A stretch of DNA of 64,000 nt from Jiangella asiatica (GCF_004349065.1 NZ_SMKZ01000016.1:62001-126000); one strand, 5' to 3'. Numbered from the stretch's first letter, positions 53,848-62,428 are shown. The notes: a model not told the origin generated them from the sequence alone. Program-made: numbers and translations.

Positions 53848-53875
53848 TTGACATATCGCGATTTGGCGATATGTT
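53848..53875 (+). promoter_or_regulatory. Leaderless promoter with perfect ArsR-type dyad
   Basis: Perfect -35 TTGACA (53848-53853), 16 bp, -10 TATGTT (53870-53875), then 6 nt to the GTG at 53882, so the transcript should begin at the start codon. Arms ACATATCGC and GCGATATGT, separated by 6 bp, span both boxes (53851-53874). Confidence 0.75.
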
Positions 53876-53881
53876 GATCGC

Positions 53882-54961
53882 GTGACCACACCTCCACACC
53901 CAGTGATCGTCGTCGGCGCCGGCCAGTCCGGCCTCGCCGCCGCACGCGCCGTCCGCGATGCCGGCCTGCCGCTGATCGTCCTGGAAGCGGGCGCTCGGCC
54001 GTCGGGGTCCTGGCCCCACTACTACGACAGCCTGCGGCTGTTCTCCCCCGCCCGCTACAGCGCGATGCCGGACTACCCGCTCGACGGCGACCCGGACCGC
54101 TACCCCACCCGCGACGAGCTAGCCGGCTACCTCGACAGCTACGCCCGCCACCTCGCCGTCGACATCCGCACCGGCACGACCGTGACCGCGGTCGAATCCG
54201 ACGGCCCCGGGTTCGTCGTGCACACCGCCGACGGCGACAGCCTGCCGGCCGCGGGCATGGTCGCGGCGTCCGGCTCGTTCGGCCGCCCGGTGACGCCGGA
54301 CCTGCCCGGGCAGGACGGTTTCGCCGGCGAGCTGCTGCACGTGGCGGACTACCGCAACCCGGCTCCGTACGCCGGGAAACGCGTCATCGTCGTCGGCGGC
54401 GGCAACTCCGGCGTCCAGGTCGCCCACGAGCTCGCCGGCGTCGCCGACCTCACGCTTGCGACCCTCGCGCCCATCTCCTTCCTCCCCCAGGTGATCCGCG
54501 GCCACGACCTGCACCACTGGCTCGAGGTCACCCACTTCGACCACCTCCCCGGCGCTTGGCTGCGCCACATCGTGCGCAAACCGCTGGTGCTGGACACCGG
54601 CCCGTACCGCGCGGCCATCGAATCGGGCCGGGTGGATCGCCGCGCGATGTTCACCGCCTTCGAGGGCGACCAGGTCGTCTGGCCCGACGGCACCCGCGAG
54701 CGGGTCGACGCCGTCATCTTCGCCACCGGGTACCGGCCGAACGTCGGGTACCTGCGGCCACTCGGTGCCCTGGACGACAATGACCTGCCGCTGCACGCCG
54801 ACGGCATCTCCACGACCCATCCCGGTCTGGTGTACCTCGGGCTGGAGTTCCAGCGCTCCTTCTCCTCCAACACCGTCCGCGGCGTCAGCCGCGACGCCGA
54901 CCACGTCGTCGTCCCACTCGCCGCCCACGTCCAGCAGGCGCACGCGATCATCGGCCTGTGA
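53882..54961 (+). CDS. ArsO-like flavin-dependent monooxygenase/oxidoreductase
   Basis: 359 residues from GTG 53882. FAD motif VIVVGAGQSGLAAARAV, second nucleotide motif RVIVVGGGNSGVQVAHELA, and VDAVIFATGYRPNVGYL typical of flavin-containing monooxygenases. Homologues named ArsO are common in ars operons, though their reaction is not firmly established. Overlaps the MFS gene by GTGA, so a flavoenzyme-exporter pair is made together. Regulated by the dyad at 53851. Confidence 0.85.
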   Translation: MTTPPHPVIVVGAGQSGLAAARAVRDAGLPLIVLEAGARPSGSWPHYYDSLRLFSPARYSAMPDYPLDGDPDRYPTRDELAGYLDSYARHLAVDIRTGTTVTAVESDGPGFVVHTADGDSLPAAGMVAASGSFGRPVTPDLPGQDGFAGELLHVADYRNPAPYAGKRVIVVGGGNSGVQVAHELAGVADLTLATLAPISFLPQVIRGHDLHHWLEVTHFDHLPGAWLRHIVRKPLVLDTGPYRAAIESGRVDRRAMFTAFEGDQVVWPDGTRERVDAVIFATGYRPNVGYLRPLGALDDNDLPLHADGISTTHPGLVYLGLEFQRSFSSNTVRGVSRDADHVVVPLAAHVQQAHAIIGL

Positions 54962-56274
54962 GACGAAACCAGCCGGCCGCCGGTCCCCGGCGAGCGCTGG
55001 CCGCGCTGTGCCTCACCCAGATCGTCGGCTGGGGCGTCCTCTACTACTCCTTCCCGGTCGCGCTGCCGGCCATCACCGCCGACACCGGCTGGTCGGAACC
55101 GTCGACGACGGCGGCATTCTCGGCCGCGCTCGTGGTCGCGGCCCTCGCCGGGATCGTGGTCGGCCGGGTCATCGACGGGCACGGACCCCGCTGGGTGATG
55201 ACGTCCGGGTCGATCGTCGGCGTCGGCGCCACCCTGGGCGTGGCGGCCGCGCCGGGGGTCGGCTGGTTCGCCGCGGCCTGGGTGGTCGCCGGCGTCGCGC
55301 AGGCCGGGACCCTCTACGCGCCGGCGTTCACCGCGCTGACCCGTTGGTACGGTGCGGCCCGAACCCGCGCGCTGACCGTGCTGACCCTCGTCGCGGGGCT
55401 CTCCAGCACGATCTTCGCCCCGGCCACCGCAGCGCTGCTCGATCACCTGTCGTGGCGGGAGACCTATGTGGTGCTCGCGGCCATCCTGGCGGTCACGACG
55501 ATCCCCGGGCACGCGGTCGGCCTGAGCGCGCCCTGGCCAGCCGCCGACCACACGGCGCGCTCGTACCTGCGGAACGGCCACGTCCGGGCCGTGGCCACGA
55601 GCCGGGCGTTCATCTGCCTCACCATCTGCGCCGCGCTGACGGCGTTCGCGCTGTTCGCCGCCACCATCCACCTCATCCCGCTGCTCACCCACCGCGACCT
55701 GTCGATGTCGCTCGCCGCGTGGGCGCTCGGGCTGTCCGGTGCCGGGCAGCTGCTCGGCCGCATCGGCTACGCGCCGTTGTCTCGCCGCACCACGCCACGC
55801 GCCCGCACCGTCGCCCTCCTGGCCGCGGCCACGGCGACCATCGGCGCCGTGGGACTGCTCCCGGGCCCGGCGGCCGTACTTGGAGCCGCCAGCATCGCCC
55901 TGGGCATCGCCCGCGGTGCGTTCACGCTGCTGCAGTCGACCGCGGTCAGCGACCGCTGGGGCATCGCCGGCTTCGGCACCCTGTACGGGATCCTCAACGC
56001 GCCGACCACGGTCGCCATGGCGATCGCGCCCTGGGCCGGCAGCGCCATCGCCCAGGTCGTCGGCGGCTACCCGGCCATGTTCGCCGTACTCACCGCGATC
56101 GCCGGCGTCGCCGCCGTCGTCGCGTTGGGCACGTCAGCCAGACCTGAGCTCAGCGAACGAGCTGAGCCACCTGTGCGGGCAGGACGTGCTCGCGGACCCA
56201 GGCCTGGGTGGCCAGCTGGGTGGCGTCCCAGGGCGAGCCGAGCGGCGGGGTGTAGGAGAGGTCGAGCTCGCTGA
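54958..56274 (+). CDS. MFS transporter of the arsenic island
   Basis: 438 residues from GTG 54958 overlapping the ArsO-like stop. Twelve hydrophobic segments; early LTQIVGWGVLYYSFPVALPAI, GRVIDGHGPRWVM between helices 2 and 3, and FGTLYGILNAPTTVAMAIAPWAGS late. Resembles monocarboxylate/oxalate-type MFS permeases. The last 40 or so residues are Arg/Pro-rich and are encoded antisense to the 3' end of the convergent flavoprotein gene (about 125 nt shared). Substrate unknown; an arsenical is plausible. Confidence 0.85.
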   Translation: MRRNQPAAGPRRALAALCLTQIVGWGVLYYSFPVALPAITADTGWSEPSTTAAFSAALVVAALAGIVVGRVIDGHGPRWVMTSGSIVGVGATLGVAAAPGVGWFAAAWVVAGVAQAGTLYAPAFTALTRWYGAARTRALTVLTLVAGLSSTIFAPATAALLDHLSWRETYVVLAAILAVTTIPGHAVGLSAPWPAADHTARSYLRNGHVRAVATSRAFICLTICAALTAFALFAATIHLIPLLTHRDLSMSLAAWALGLSGAGQLLGRIGYAPLSRRTTPRARTVALLAAATATIGAVGLLPGPAAVLGAASIALGIARGAFTLLQSTAVSDRWGIAGFGTLYGILNAPTTVAMAIAPWAGSAIAQVVGGYPAMFAVLTAIAGVAAVVALGTSARPELSERAEPPVRAGRARGPRPGWPAGWRPRASRAAGCRRGRAR

Positions 56275-57559
56275 AGGCCTCGACCGTCATGCGGTGGAAC
56301 AGGGCGGCGGCGTAGGTGTCGACGCGCTTGGCGGTCTCGGTGCCGCGCGGGCCGACGAGCTGCGCGCCAAGCAGGAGGCCGGTGTCGCGGTCGCCGGTGA
56401 CGCGGATCGTGATCGGCTGGGCGCCCGGGTAGTAGGCCTTGTGGTCGTCGGGGGTCGCGGTGCTGCTGACCGGCGCGAAACCGGCCGCCATGGCCTCGTG
56501 CTCCCGCAGGCCGGTGCGGGCCGCGACGAGGTCGAACACCTTCACGACCTGGGTGCCGAGGCTGCCGGCGAACCGCGCGGCTGCGCCGAGCGCGTTCTCG
56601 CCGGCGACCCGGCCCTGCTTGTGCGCGGTGGTGCCCAGCGGGAGGTAGGTGACGCCGAGCTGGCGGTGGTGGGTGACGACGCAGTCCCCGGCGGCCCAGA
56701 CGTGCGGCAGCCCAGTGGCCATCGTCTCGTCGACGACGACGGCGCCGCGCGGCCCGGTCCGCGCCCCGGCCGCGGTCAGCAAGCCGGCGTCGGGGCGGAC
56801 GCCGACCACCACGAGGACCAGGTCTACGTCCCAGGCCAGCGGCTCGCCATCCGGGCCGGCGCCGTCGACGTGCAGGCGCGCTGGACCGGAATCGCCGCGG
56901 GCGATGCCGGTGACGGTCGAGCGCGTGTGTACGGTGACGCCGTTGCGGTCCAGCTCGGCGTGAACCAGGGCGCCGAGCTCGTGGTCGATGGTGGGCAGCA
57001 CCTCGGACAGCATCTCGACCTGCGTGACGGCGATCCCGCGTGCGGTCAGCCCTTCGGCCATCTCCAGCCCGACGTAGCCGGCGCCGACGATGAGCGCCGT
57101 CGAGGGCTGGAGCCGGTCCAGGCTCCGCTCCAGTGCGAACGTGTCGTCCATCGAATGCAACACGTGCACGCCGTCCGCGGCGCCGAGATCGGCCAAGCCG
57201 GCGATCGGCGGGCGGACGGGCACCGCGCCGGTGCCGACGATCAGCTCGTCGTAGGCCAGGGTCGTCTCACCGCCGTCCTTCTCACGCACGGCCAGGCGTC
57301 GCGCGTCGACGTCGAGGGAGGTGGCCAGGGTGTCCAGCCGCAGCCGCATGCCGGTGGCCTCGAGGTCGGCGTGGGTGCGGTGCGCCAGGTTCGACCAGTG
57401 ACCGACCTCACCAGAGATGTAGTACGGGATGCCGCAGATGGAGAAGTTCGGATAGGCGTCGGCGACCACCACGGTCACCTCGGCCGACGGGTCCAGCTCG
57501 CGGGCGCGCAGCGCGGCGGAGATGCCGGCGTCGCTGCCGCCGATGACGACGAGGTGCAC
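56150..57559 (-). CDS. FAD-dependent pyridine nucleotide-disulfide oxidoreductase (CoA-disulfide reductase/NADH oxidase family)
   Basis: 469 residues from GTG 57559 (AAAGG upstream). N-terminal VVIGGSDAGISAALRA, single redox Cys42 in NFSICGIPYYISG as in CoA-disulfide reductases, NAD motif ALIVGAGYVGLEMAEGL, and the C-terminal dimerisation domain with YYPGAQPITIRV and DLSYTPPLGSPWDATQ. Transcribed with the aquaporin gene (10-nt gap). It may reduce a low-molecular-weight disulfide or an arsenic-thiol adduct. Confidence 0.85.
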   Translation of the reverse strand: MHLVVIGGSDAGISAALRARELDPSAEVTVVVADAYPNFSICGIPYYISGEVGHWSNLAHRTHADLEATGMRLRLDTLATSLDVDARRLAVREKDGGETTLAYDELIVGTGAVPVRPPIAGLADLGAADGVHVLHSMDDTFALERSLDRLQPSTALIVGAGYVGLEMAEGLTARGIAVTQVEMLSEVLPTIDHELGALVHAELDRNGVTVHTRSTVTGIARGDSGPARLHVDGAGPDGEPLAWDVDLVLVVVGVRPDAGLLTAAGARTGPRGAVVVDETMATGLPHVWAAGDCVVTHHRQLGVTYLPLGTTAHKQGRVAGENALGAAARFAGSLGTQVVKVFDLVAARTGLREHEAMAAGFAPVSSTATPDDHKAYYPGAQPITIRVTGDRDTGLLLGAQLVGPRGTETAKRVDTYAAALFHRMTVEAFSELDLSYTPPLGSPWDATQLATQAWVREHVLPAQVAQLVR

Positions 57560-57569
57560 GAGATGCCTT

Positions 57570-58319
57570 TCAGATTCGGGCTTGCGTGGGTTCGAGCTGT
57601 GGGACGACGACGGCGTCGGCGGCCCGGCCGGCGGTGGGGTACAGGACCATGACGAGCAGCACCCCGACGGCGCCGCCGGCCACCTGCGCACCCACGAAGG
57701 CCGGGACGGAGGACGGCGCGATGCCGGCGAAGGTGTCGGTGAACATCCGCCCGGCCGTGACGGCGGGGTTGGCGAACGACGTGGAGCTGGTGAACCAGTA
57801 CGCCGCCCCGATGTAGGCGCCGACGGCGGGCGCGGACAGCGCGCCGCGGCCGGTGCGCGCCAGCGCGAAGATCAGCAGAACCAGCCCGGCGGTGGCGACC
57901 ACCTCACCGACCAGGAGGCCGCCGCCGGTGCGACCCGTCGCCGCCATACCGGCCGGGACCTCGAACATGAGGTTCGCCAGGACCGCGCCGCCGATGCCGC
58001 CGGCGCACTGCGCGGCCACGTACCCGGTGACCTCCCCGGGCCGTGGCCCGGCACCTGACGACCGGCCCAGCCACCACTGCGCGAGGGTCACCACGGGGTT
58101 GAGGTGGGCCCCCGAGACCGGTCCGAACACCAGGATCAGCACCGTGAGTCCCAGCACCGTGGCCGTGCTGTTCTCCAGCAGCTGCAGCCCGACGTCGTCC
58201 GGCGACAGCCGCTGGGCCGCGATCCCGGAGCCGACGACGACGGCGACCAGCAGGCAGGTGCCGAGGAATTCGGCCAGCAGACGCCGCCAGAACGCCGGCG
58301 CCGAGTGGATCGCGCTCAT
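57570..58319 (-). CDS. Aquaporin/glycerol facilitator (AqpS-like)
   Basis: 249 residues; ATG at 58319. Six helices with the two pore motifs HLNPVVT (Val for Ala) and FANPAVT. In Sinorhizobium meliloti an aquaporin replaces an arsenite pump: ArsC makes As(III) inside and the channel lets it flow out. The same logic fits here because no ArsB or Acr3 gene is in the island. The -10 CAAGAT lies 6 nt before the ATG, so the mRNA is probably leaderless. Confidence 0.9.
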   Translation of the reverse strand: MSAIHSAPAFWRRLLAEFLGTCLLVAVVVGSGIAAQRLSPDDVGLQLLENSTATVLGLTVLILVFGPVSGAHLNPVVTLAQWWLGRSSGAGPRPGEVTGYVAAQCAGGIGGAVLANLMFEVPAGMAATGRTGGGLLVGEVVATAGLVLLIFALARTGRGALSAPAVGAYIGAAYWFTSSTSFANPAVTAGRMFTDTFAGIAPSSVPAFVGAQVAGGAVGVLLVMVLYPTAGRAADAVVVPQLEPTQARI

Positions 58320-58325
58320 GACGAC

Positions 58326-58357
58326 ATCTTGACCGGACGAGGTAGCTCAGTCAAGAT
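58326..58357. promoter_or_regulatory. Symmetric divergent leaderless promoters built on one inverted repeat
   Basis: Plus: TTGACC, 17 bp, CAAGAT, 7 nt, ATG (58365). Minus: TTGACT, 17 bp, CAAGAT, 6 nt, ATG (58319). The arms ATCTTGAC (58326-58333) and GTCAAGAT (58350-58357) each serve as -35 for one direction and -10 for the other. An ArsR-type repressor bound here would shut both. Confidence 0.75.
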
Positions 58358-58364
58358 TGAGACA

Positions 58365-59036
58365 ATGAACGCTGAGCGAACAGCGCTGGAGAGGCGGGCC
58401 GCCAAGCACGCGGCGCTGTCCGACCCGGCGCGGCTGCACATCGCCGACCTGCTCAGCCTCGGTGACCTCTCCCCCAGCGAGCTGCAGGACCGCCTCGGCA
58501 TGCCGTCGAACCTGCTCGCCCACCACCTCAAGGCCCTGGAAGCCGCGAACCTGCTGAATCGCGGCCGCTCCGAGGCCGATCGGCGCCGCAGCTACGTCCG
58601 GCTCGCGCCCGCCGCGCTGGACGACCTCGTCCCGGGCGCCGTCGGCACGGCGCATCGGGTGGTGTTCGTGTGCACCGCCAACTCCGCCCGCTCCCAGCTG
58701 GCCGCGGCGCTCTGGCGGCAAGCCAGCGCCATCCCCGTCACCTCCGCCGGCACCCATCCTGCCGAGCGCGTCGACCCCGGCGCGGTCGCCGCCGCGCGCC
58801 GGCACGGCATCGCGCTGCGTGCCACCCGGCCCCGCATGCTGCGCGACGTCACCGCCGACGACGACTTCGTGATCACCGTCTGCGACCACGCACACGAGGA
58901 GCTCGGCGAGGTCGGCGGGCTGCACTGGTCCGTTCCCGACCCCGTCCCCGCCGGCACCGACGACGCCTTCGACGCCACCGTGGCCACCCTCGCCGACCGC
59001 GTCGGCGACCTCGCCCCGCGACTCGACCCCGCCTGA
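58365..59036 (+). CDS. ArsR-ArsC fusion (regulator with LMW-PTP arsenate reductase domain)
   Basis: 223 residues from ATG 58365. Residues 1-90 form an ArsR-type winged helix (AALSDPARLHIADLLSLGDLSPSELQDRLGMPSNLLAHHLKAL). Residues of about 97-220 form an LMW-phosphatase/ArsC domain with the P-loop Cys103-TANSA-Arg109 and later CDHAHEELGEVGGLHWSVPDP (acid Asp). Such fusions are known in actinobacteria. It diverges from the aquaporin gene, precedes arsC, and could couple sensing to reduction. Confidence 0.88.
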   Translation: MNAERTALERRAAKHAALSDPARLHIADLLSLGDLSPSELQDRLGMPSNLLAHHLKALEAANLLNRGRSEADRRRSYVRLAPAALDDLVPGAVGTAHRVVFVCTANSARSQLAAALWRQASAIPVTSAGTHPAERVDPGAVAAARRHGIALRATRPRMLRDVTADDDFVITVCDHAHEELGEVGGLHWSVPDPVPAGTDDAFDATVATLADRVGDLAPRLDPA

Positions 59037-59048
59037 CAGGAGCCCGCC

Positions 59049-59708
59049 ATGTCGCACGCCTACCAACGCGCACCCATCACCCTGGACCAGCAGTACGCGC
59101 TCACCGCCGCCGCCTCCCGGCTGGCCGGCGAGTTCGACGGCACCTACGGGGCGGAGACGATCGAGCGGTTCCTGCACACGTCCTACGACCAGTTCGCCGG
59201 TCGCGCCGTCGTCGCCAACTTCCTGCCGTTGCTGGCCGAGCGGTTCGCCCGGCAGCGGCTCACCGCACTCGCCCGGGTCGAGGGCCGGCACGACGACGGC
59301 CGCCCCACCGTCCTGTTCCTCTGCGTCCACAACGCCGGCCGCTCCCAGATGGCCCTCGGCTTCTTCCAGCACCACGCCGGCGACCGCGCCGTCGCCTGGT
59401 CCGGCGGCTCCGAACCGGGCGACCAGGTCAACCCGATGGCCGTCGCCGCGATGGCCGAACGCGGCATCGACATCTCCGCCGAGTACCCCAAGCCCTGGAC
59501 CGACGAAGTCGTCCGCGCCGCCGACGTCGTCGTCACCATGGGCTGCGGCGACGCCTGCCCGGTCTTTCCCGGCAAGCGCTACGAGGACTGGGCCCTCGAC
59601 GACCCCGCCGGGCAGGACCTTGCCGCCGTCCGCCCCATCCGCGACGAGATCGAACGCCGCGTCCTCGCCCTGCTCGACCGGCTCGAGGTCGTGGCCGGCG
59701 ACTCATGA
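59049..59708 (+). CDS. arsC: Arsenate reductase, LMW-PTP type with N-terminal three-helix domain
   Basis: 219 residues; ATG at 59049 with AGGAG upstream. An N-terminal helical domain of about 75 residues precedes the catalytic domain, with P-loop Cys92-VHNAG-Arg98 in LFLCVHNAGRSQMA, then Cys166 and Cys170 (TMGCGDACPVFPG) and the Asp loop DWALDDP. This resembles actinobacterial ArsC enzymes that use mycothiol/mycoredoxin or thioredoxin; which one cannot be told here. Makes As(III) for export. Confidence 0.9.
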   Translation: MSHAYQRAPITLDQQYALTAAASRLAGEFDGTYGAETIERFLHTSYDQFAGRAVVANFLPLLAERFARQRLTALARVEGRHDDGRPTVLFLCVHNAGRSQMALGFFQHHAGDRAVAWSGGSEPGDQVNPMAVAAMAERGIDISAEYPKPWTDEVVRAADVVVTMGCGDACPVFPGKRYEDWALDDPAGQDLAAVRPIRDEIERRVLALLDRLEVVAGDS

Positions 59709-61360
59709 CGCGTCCCGGTGGCGCCAGCGCAGCCGGCGGCCTCCCGGACGTGCTGGTCGTCGGCGCCGGGCCGACCGGGCTCGCGCTGGCCGCCGAGCTG
59801 CAGCGCTACGGCGTGCGGTTCAGGCTCGTCGACCGCACGCCCGACCGGGTGCGCGAGTCGCGGGCGCTGGCCATCCAGCCCCGGACCCTGGAGGTCCTGG
59901 CCGGGATCGGCGTCACCGGCCAGCTCGTCGCTCAGGGCAACCGGACGGTCAACCTGCGCCTGCACGCACGCGGGCGCACTTTGTCGATACCGCTGTTCGA
60001 CATCGGCCTGGCCGATACCGCGTACCCCTACCTGCTGTTCCTCTCCCAGACCGAGACCGAGCAGATCCTCGGCGACCACCTGGCGCGCCAGGGCGTCCGG
60101 CCCGAGCGCGGCGTCGAGCTGGTGGGACTGGACCGGCGCGACGACACGGTGACGTGCCGGCTGCGCACGGCCGGGCGAGCGGACGAGACCGTCACGGCGC
60201 GCTACGTCGTGGGCTGCGACGGCGCGCACAGCGCCGTGCGCGACCTCGCCGGCATCGCCTTCGAGGGCCTCACCTATCCGCAGACCTTCGTGCTGGCCGA
60301 CCTCGAGGCCGACGGCATCGAAGCCGGCGCGGCGCACGCGTTCCTCGGCGCCCGAGGCATCCTGTTCTTCTTCCCCCTCCAGACGCCGGCATCGTGGCGG
60401 CTACTGACGATGCGACCTGGCGGTAACGGGCCACCGGCCGGCGCTCCGGCACCGGACACCGCAACCGTCACCCTCGATGAGCTGCAGGCGCTCGTCGACG
60501 CCGCGTCGCCGTTCCCGGTCCGGCTGCGCGACCCCGTGTGGGCCACCGACTTCCGCATCGCCAACCGCGGCGCCACACGGTACCGGTCCGGACGGGTGTT
60601 CCTGGCCGGAGACGCCGCACACATCCACAGCCCGGCCGGAGCCCAGGGCATGAACACCGGCATCCAGGACGCCGTCAACCTGGGCTGGAAGCTCGCCCTG
60701 GCCGTCAGCGGCCGCGCCCGCCCGGCGATACTGGACACCTACGAGACCGAGCGGGCGCCCGTGGGGCGCCGAGTGCTGCGCTTCACCGACCGCGCGTTCA
60801 CCATCGGCACGTCCATGAACCCGGCGCTCCGGACGGCCCGCTCGCGCGTCGTTCCCTACGTCGCGCCGCTGGTGACCCAGTTGCGCCGGGTCCGCGGCTA
60901 CGGCTTCCGCACCATCGCCCAGCTCGCCATCCACTACCGCCGAAGCCCGCTCTCGGCCGGCGGCACCCGACTCGATCGGGGACCGCGGCCCGGCGACCGG
61001 CTGCCCGACGCTCCCGTCGTGCGTGCTGGGCGGGTGACGACGCTGCACGCGGAGCTGGGCGGGCCCGGCTTCCACCTGCTGCTGTGCGGGCCCGCCGGCC
61101 AGTGGCCGGTCTCGGCCGGTGACGACGTCGCGGCCCGGTACCCCGGGCTGATCTCGATCCACCACCTCAGCAGCGACGACGGACCCGCCGCACCGCCCGA
61201 CGCGCTGATCGACCGCACCGGCCGCGTCGCGCACCGGCTCGGCGTCCGACGCCGGGCCGCGTATCTGCTCGTCCGCCCCGACGGCCACGTCGCGCATCGC
61301 GGCGGTACCGATCTCGCCGGCCTTCGCGCCCATCTCGACCACTGGCTCACCCCAGCCTGA
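59705..61360 (+). CDS. FAD-dependent aromatic-type monooxygenase (PF01494)
   Basis: 551 residues; ATG at 59705 overlaps the arsC stop (ATGA). FAD motif VLVVGAGPTGLALAAEL, DG motif VVGCDGAHSAVRDLAG, and GD motif VFLAGDAAHIHSPAGAQGMNTGIQDAVNLGWKLA. The C-terminal thioredoxin-like domain (from about 415) is that of phenol hydroxylase/RIF-monooxygenase relatives. Its tight coupling to arsC raises the possibility of organoarsenical oxidation, but a passenger role is equally possible. Confidence 0.88.
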   Translation: MTRPGGASAAGGLPDVLVVGAGPTGLALAAELQRYGVRFRLVDRTPDRVRESRALAIQPRTLEVLAGIGVTGQLVAQGNRTVNLRLHARGRTLSIPLFDIGLADTAYPYLLFLSQTETEQILGDHLARQGVRPERGVELVGLDRRDDTVTCRLRTAGRADETVTARYVVGCDGAHSAVRDLAGIAFEGLTYPQTFVLADLEADGIEAGAAHAFLGARGILFFFPLQTPASWRLLTMRPGGNGPPAGAPAPDTATVTLDELQALVDAASPFPVRLRDPVWATDFRIANRGATRYRSGRVFLAGDAAHIHSPAGAQGMNTGIQDAVNLGWKLALAVSGRARPAILDTYETERAPVGRRVLRFTDRAFTIGTSMNPALRTARSRVVPYVAPLVTQLRRVRGYGFRTIAQLAIHYRRSPLSAGGTRLDRGPRPGDRLPDAPVVRAGRVTTLHAELGGPGFHLLLCGPAGQWPVSAGDDVAARYPGLISIHHLSSDDGPAAPPDALIDRTGRVAHRLGVRRRAAYLLVRPDGHVAHRGGTDLAGLRAHLDHWLTPA

Positions 61361-61378
61361 CGAACGTCAGTACAGCGT

Positions 61379-61396
61379 GTCGTGTATCGTCACGAC
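61379..61396 (+). promoter_or_regulatory. Dyad overlapping the -10 of the third ArsR gene
   Basis: Arms GTCGTG and CACGAC flank TATCGT (61385-61390), a -10 box 7 nt before the ATG at 61398, again implying a leaderless, autoregulated transcript. A second short dyad, CTGACG-AA-CGTCAG, lies at 61357-61370. Confidence 0.55.
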
Positions 61397-61397
61397 C

Positions 61398-61733
61398 ATG
61401 ACCCTCACGGTGACGGTGTCCCATGCCGAGGCGGTGACCCGCCTCGGCCGCGCGCTCTCCGACGAGACCCGGACCCGCATCCTGCTGGCCCTGCGGGAGG
61501 CCCCGGCATCGCCGTCCGATCTCGCCGACACGCTCGGGGTGTCGCGGCAGGTGATGTCCAACCAGCTGGCGTGCCTTCGCGGCTGCGGCCTGGTGACGGC
61601 CGAACGCGACGGCCGGTTCGTCTGGTACCGCCTCGCGGACCAGGGCATCGCCGACGCCCTGGGCGAGCTGCTGACGGTGATGCTCGTCGTCGACCCGGAC
61701 TGCTGCTCGGCGCAGGGGTGCACCTGCTCATGA
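61398..61733 (+). CDS. ArsR family metal sensor with Cys-rich C-terminus
   Basis: 111 residues from ATG 61398. Winged helix: VTRLGRALSDETRTRILLALREAPASPSDLADTLGVSRQVMSNQLACLRGCGLVTAERDGRFVWYRLAD. The C-terminus VVDPDCCSAQGCTCS supplies four Cys, and Cys in LACLRGCG may add to the site, as in CmtR-like Cd/Pb sensors. Coupled by ATGA to the cation transporter gene, which it probably controls. Confidence 0.88.
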   Translation: MTLTVTVSHAEAVTRLGRALSDETRTRILLALREAPASPSDLADTLGVSRQVMSNQLACLRGCGLVTAERDGRFVWYRLADQGIADALGELLTVMLVVDPDCCSAQGCTCS

Positions 61734-62428
61734 GCCGGCCCGAGGTCACAGCCGCACCCAGCCCGCACCGCCGGGCGGTCCTGCGCCGCCGCGTGCGCCT
61801 GGTCGTCGCCGCCACGATCACCTACAACGTCATCGAGGCGGTCGTCGCGATCGCCGCCGGCACCGCGGCGTCGTCGTCGGCGCTGATCGGCTTCGGACTG
61901 GACTCGACGGTCGAGGTCGTCTCGGCGGCCGCGGTCGCCTGGCAGTTCGCCGGCAGAGATCACGAGGCCCGGGAGCGGGTCGCGCTGCGGCTCATCTCCG
62001 TGTCGTTCTTCGCGCTGGCGGCCTACGTTGGCGTGGAGGCTGTCCGGGCGCTGGCCGGCGCGGCTGAGGCTGCGCACAGCACCGTCGGCATCGTCCTGGC
62101 CGCGGTGAGCCTAACCGTGATGCCCGGTCTGTCGTGGATCGAGCGCCGCACCGGTCTGGAGCTCGGCTCCGCCAGCGTCGTCGCCGACTCCAAGCAGACC
62201 CTGATCTGCAGCTACCTGTCCGCCGTCCTCCTCGCCGGCCTGGTCCTCAACTCCGCCGCCGGCTGGTGGTGGGCCGACCCGCTCGCCGCGTTGGTGATCG
62301 CCGCGTTCGCCGTCCGCGAGGGCGTCGAGGCCTGGCGCGGCGATGCCTGCGCCGCCGCGTCCGGCGCCCTGCTGGCCGATCCGGAGGCCGAGCCCGGCTG
62401 CGACGACGGCTGCGACTGCTGCTCGTGA
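61730..62428 (+). CDS. Cation transporter of the CDF-like type
   Basis: 232 residues; ATG at 61730 overlaps the regulator stop. About six helices with IGFGLDSTVEVVSAAAVAWQF in helix 2 and SASVVADSKQTLICSYLSAVLL in helix 5, corresponding to the metal-site helices of cation diffusion facilitators. The large cytoplasmic domain of classical CDFs is missing; instead the protein ends PGCDDGCDCCS, a four-Cys tail that echoes the sensor's tail. Likely exports a soft divalent cation. Confidence 0.82.
   Translation: MSRPEVTAAPSPHRRAVLRRRVRLVVAATITYNVIEAVVAIAAGTAASSSALIGFGLDSTVEVVSAAAVAWQFAGRDHEARERVALRLISVSFFALAAYVGVEAVRALAGAAEAAHSTVGIVLAAVSLTVMPGLSWIERRTGLELGSASVVADSKQTLICSYLSAVLLAGLVLNSAAGWWWADPLAALVIAAFAVREGVEAWRGDACAAASGALLADPEAEPGCDDGCDCCS

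Noticed and set aside
54958-56274. ArsB or ArsJ identity for the MFS gene
   Set aside because: ArsB belongs to another superfamily, and ArsJ is paired with a GAPDH gene that is missing here.
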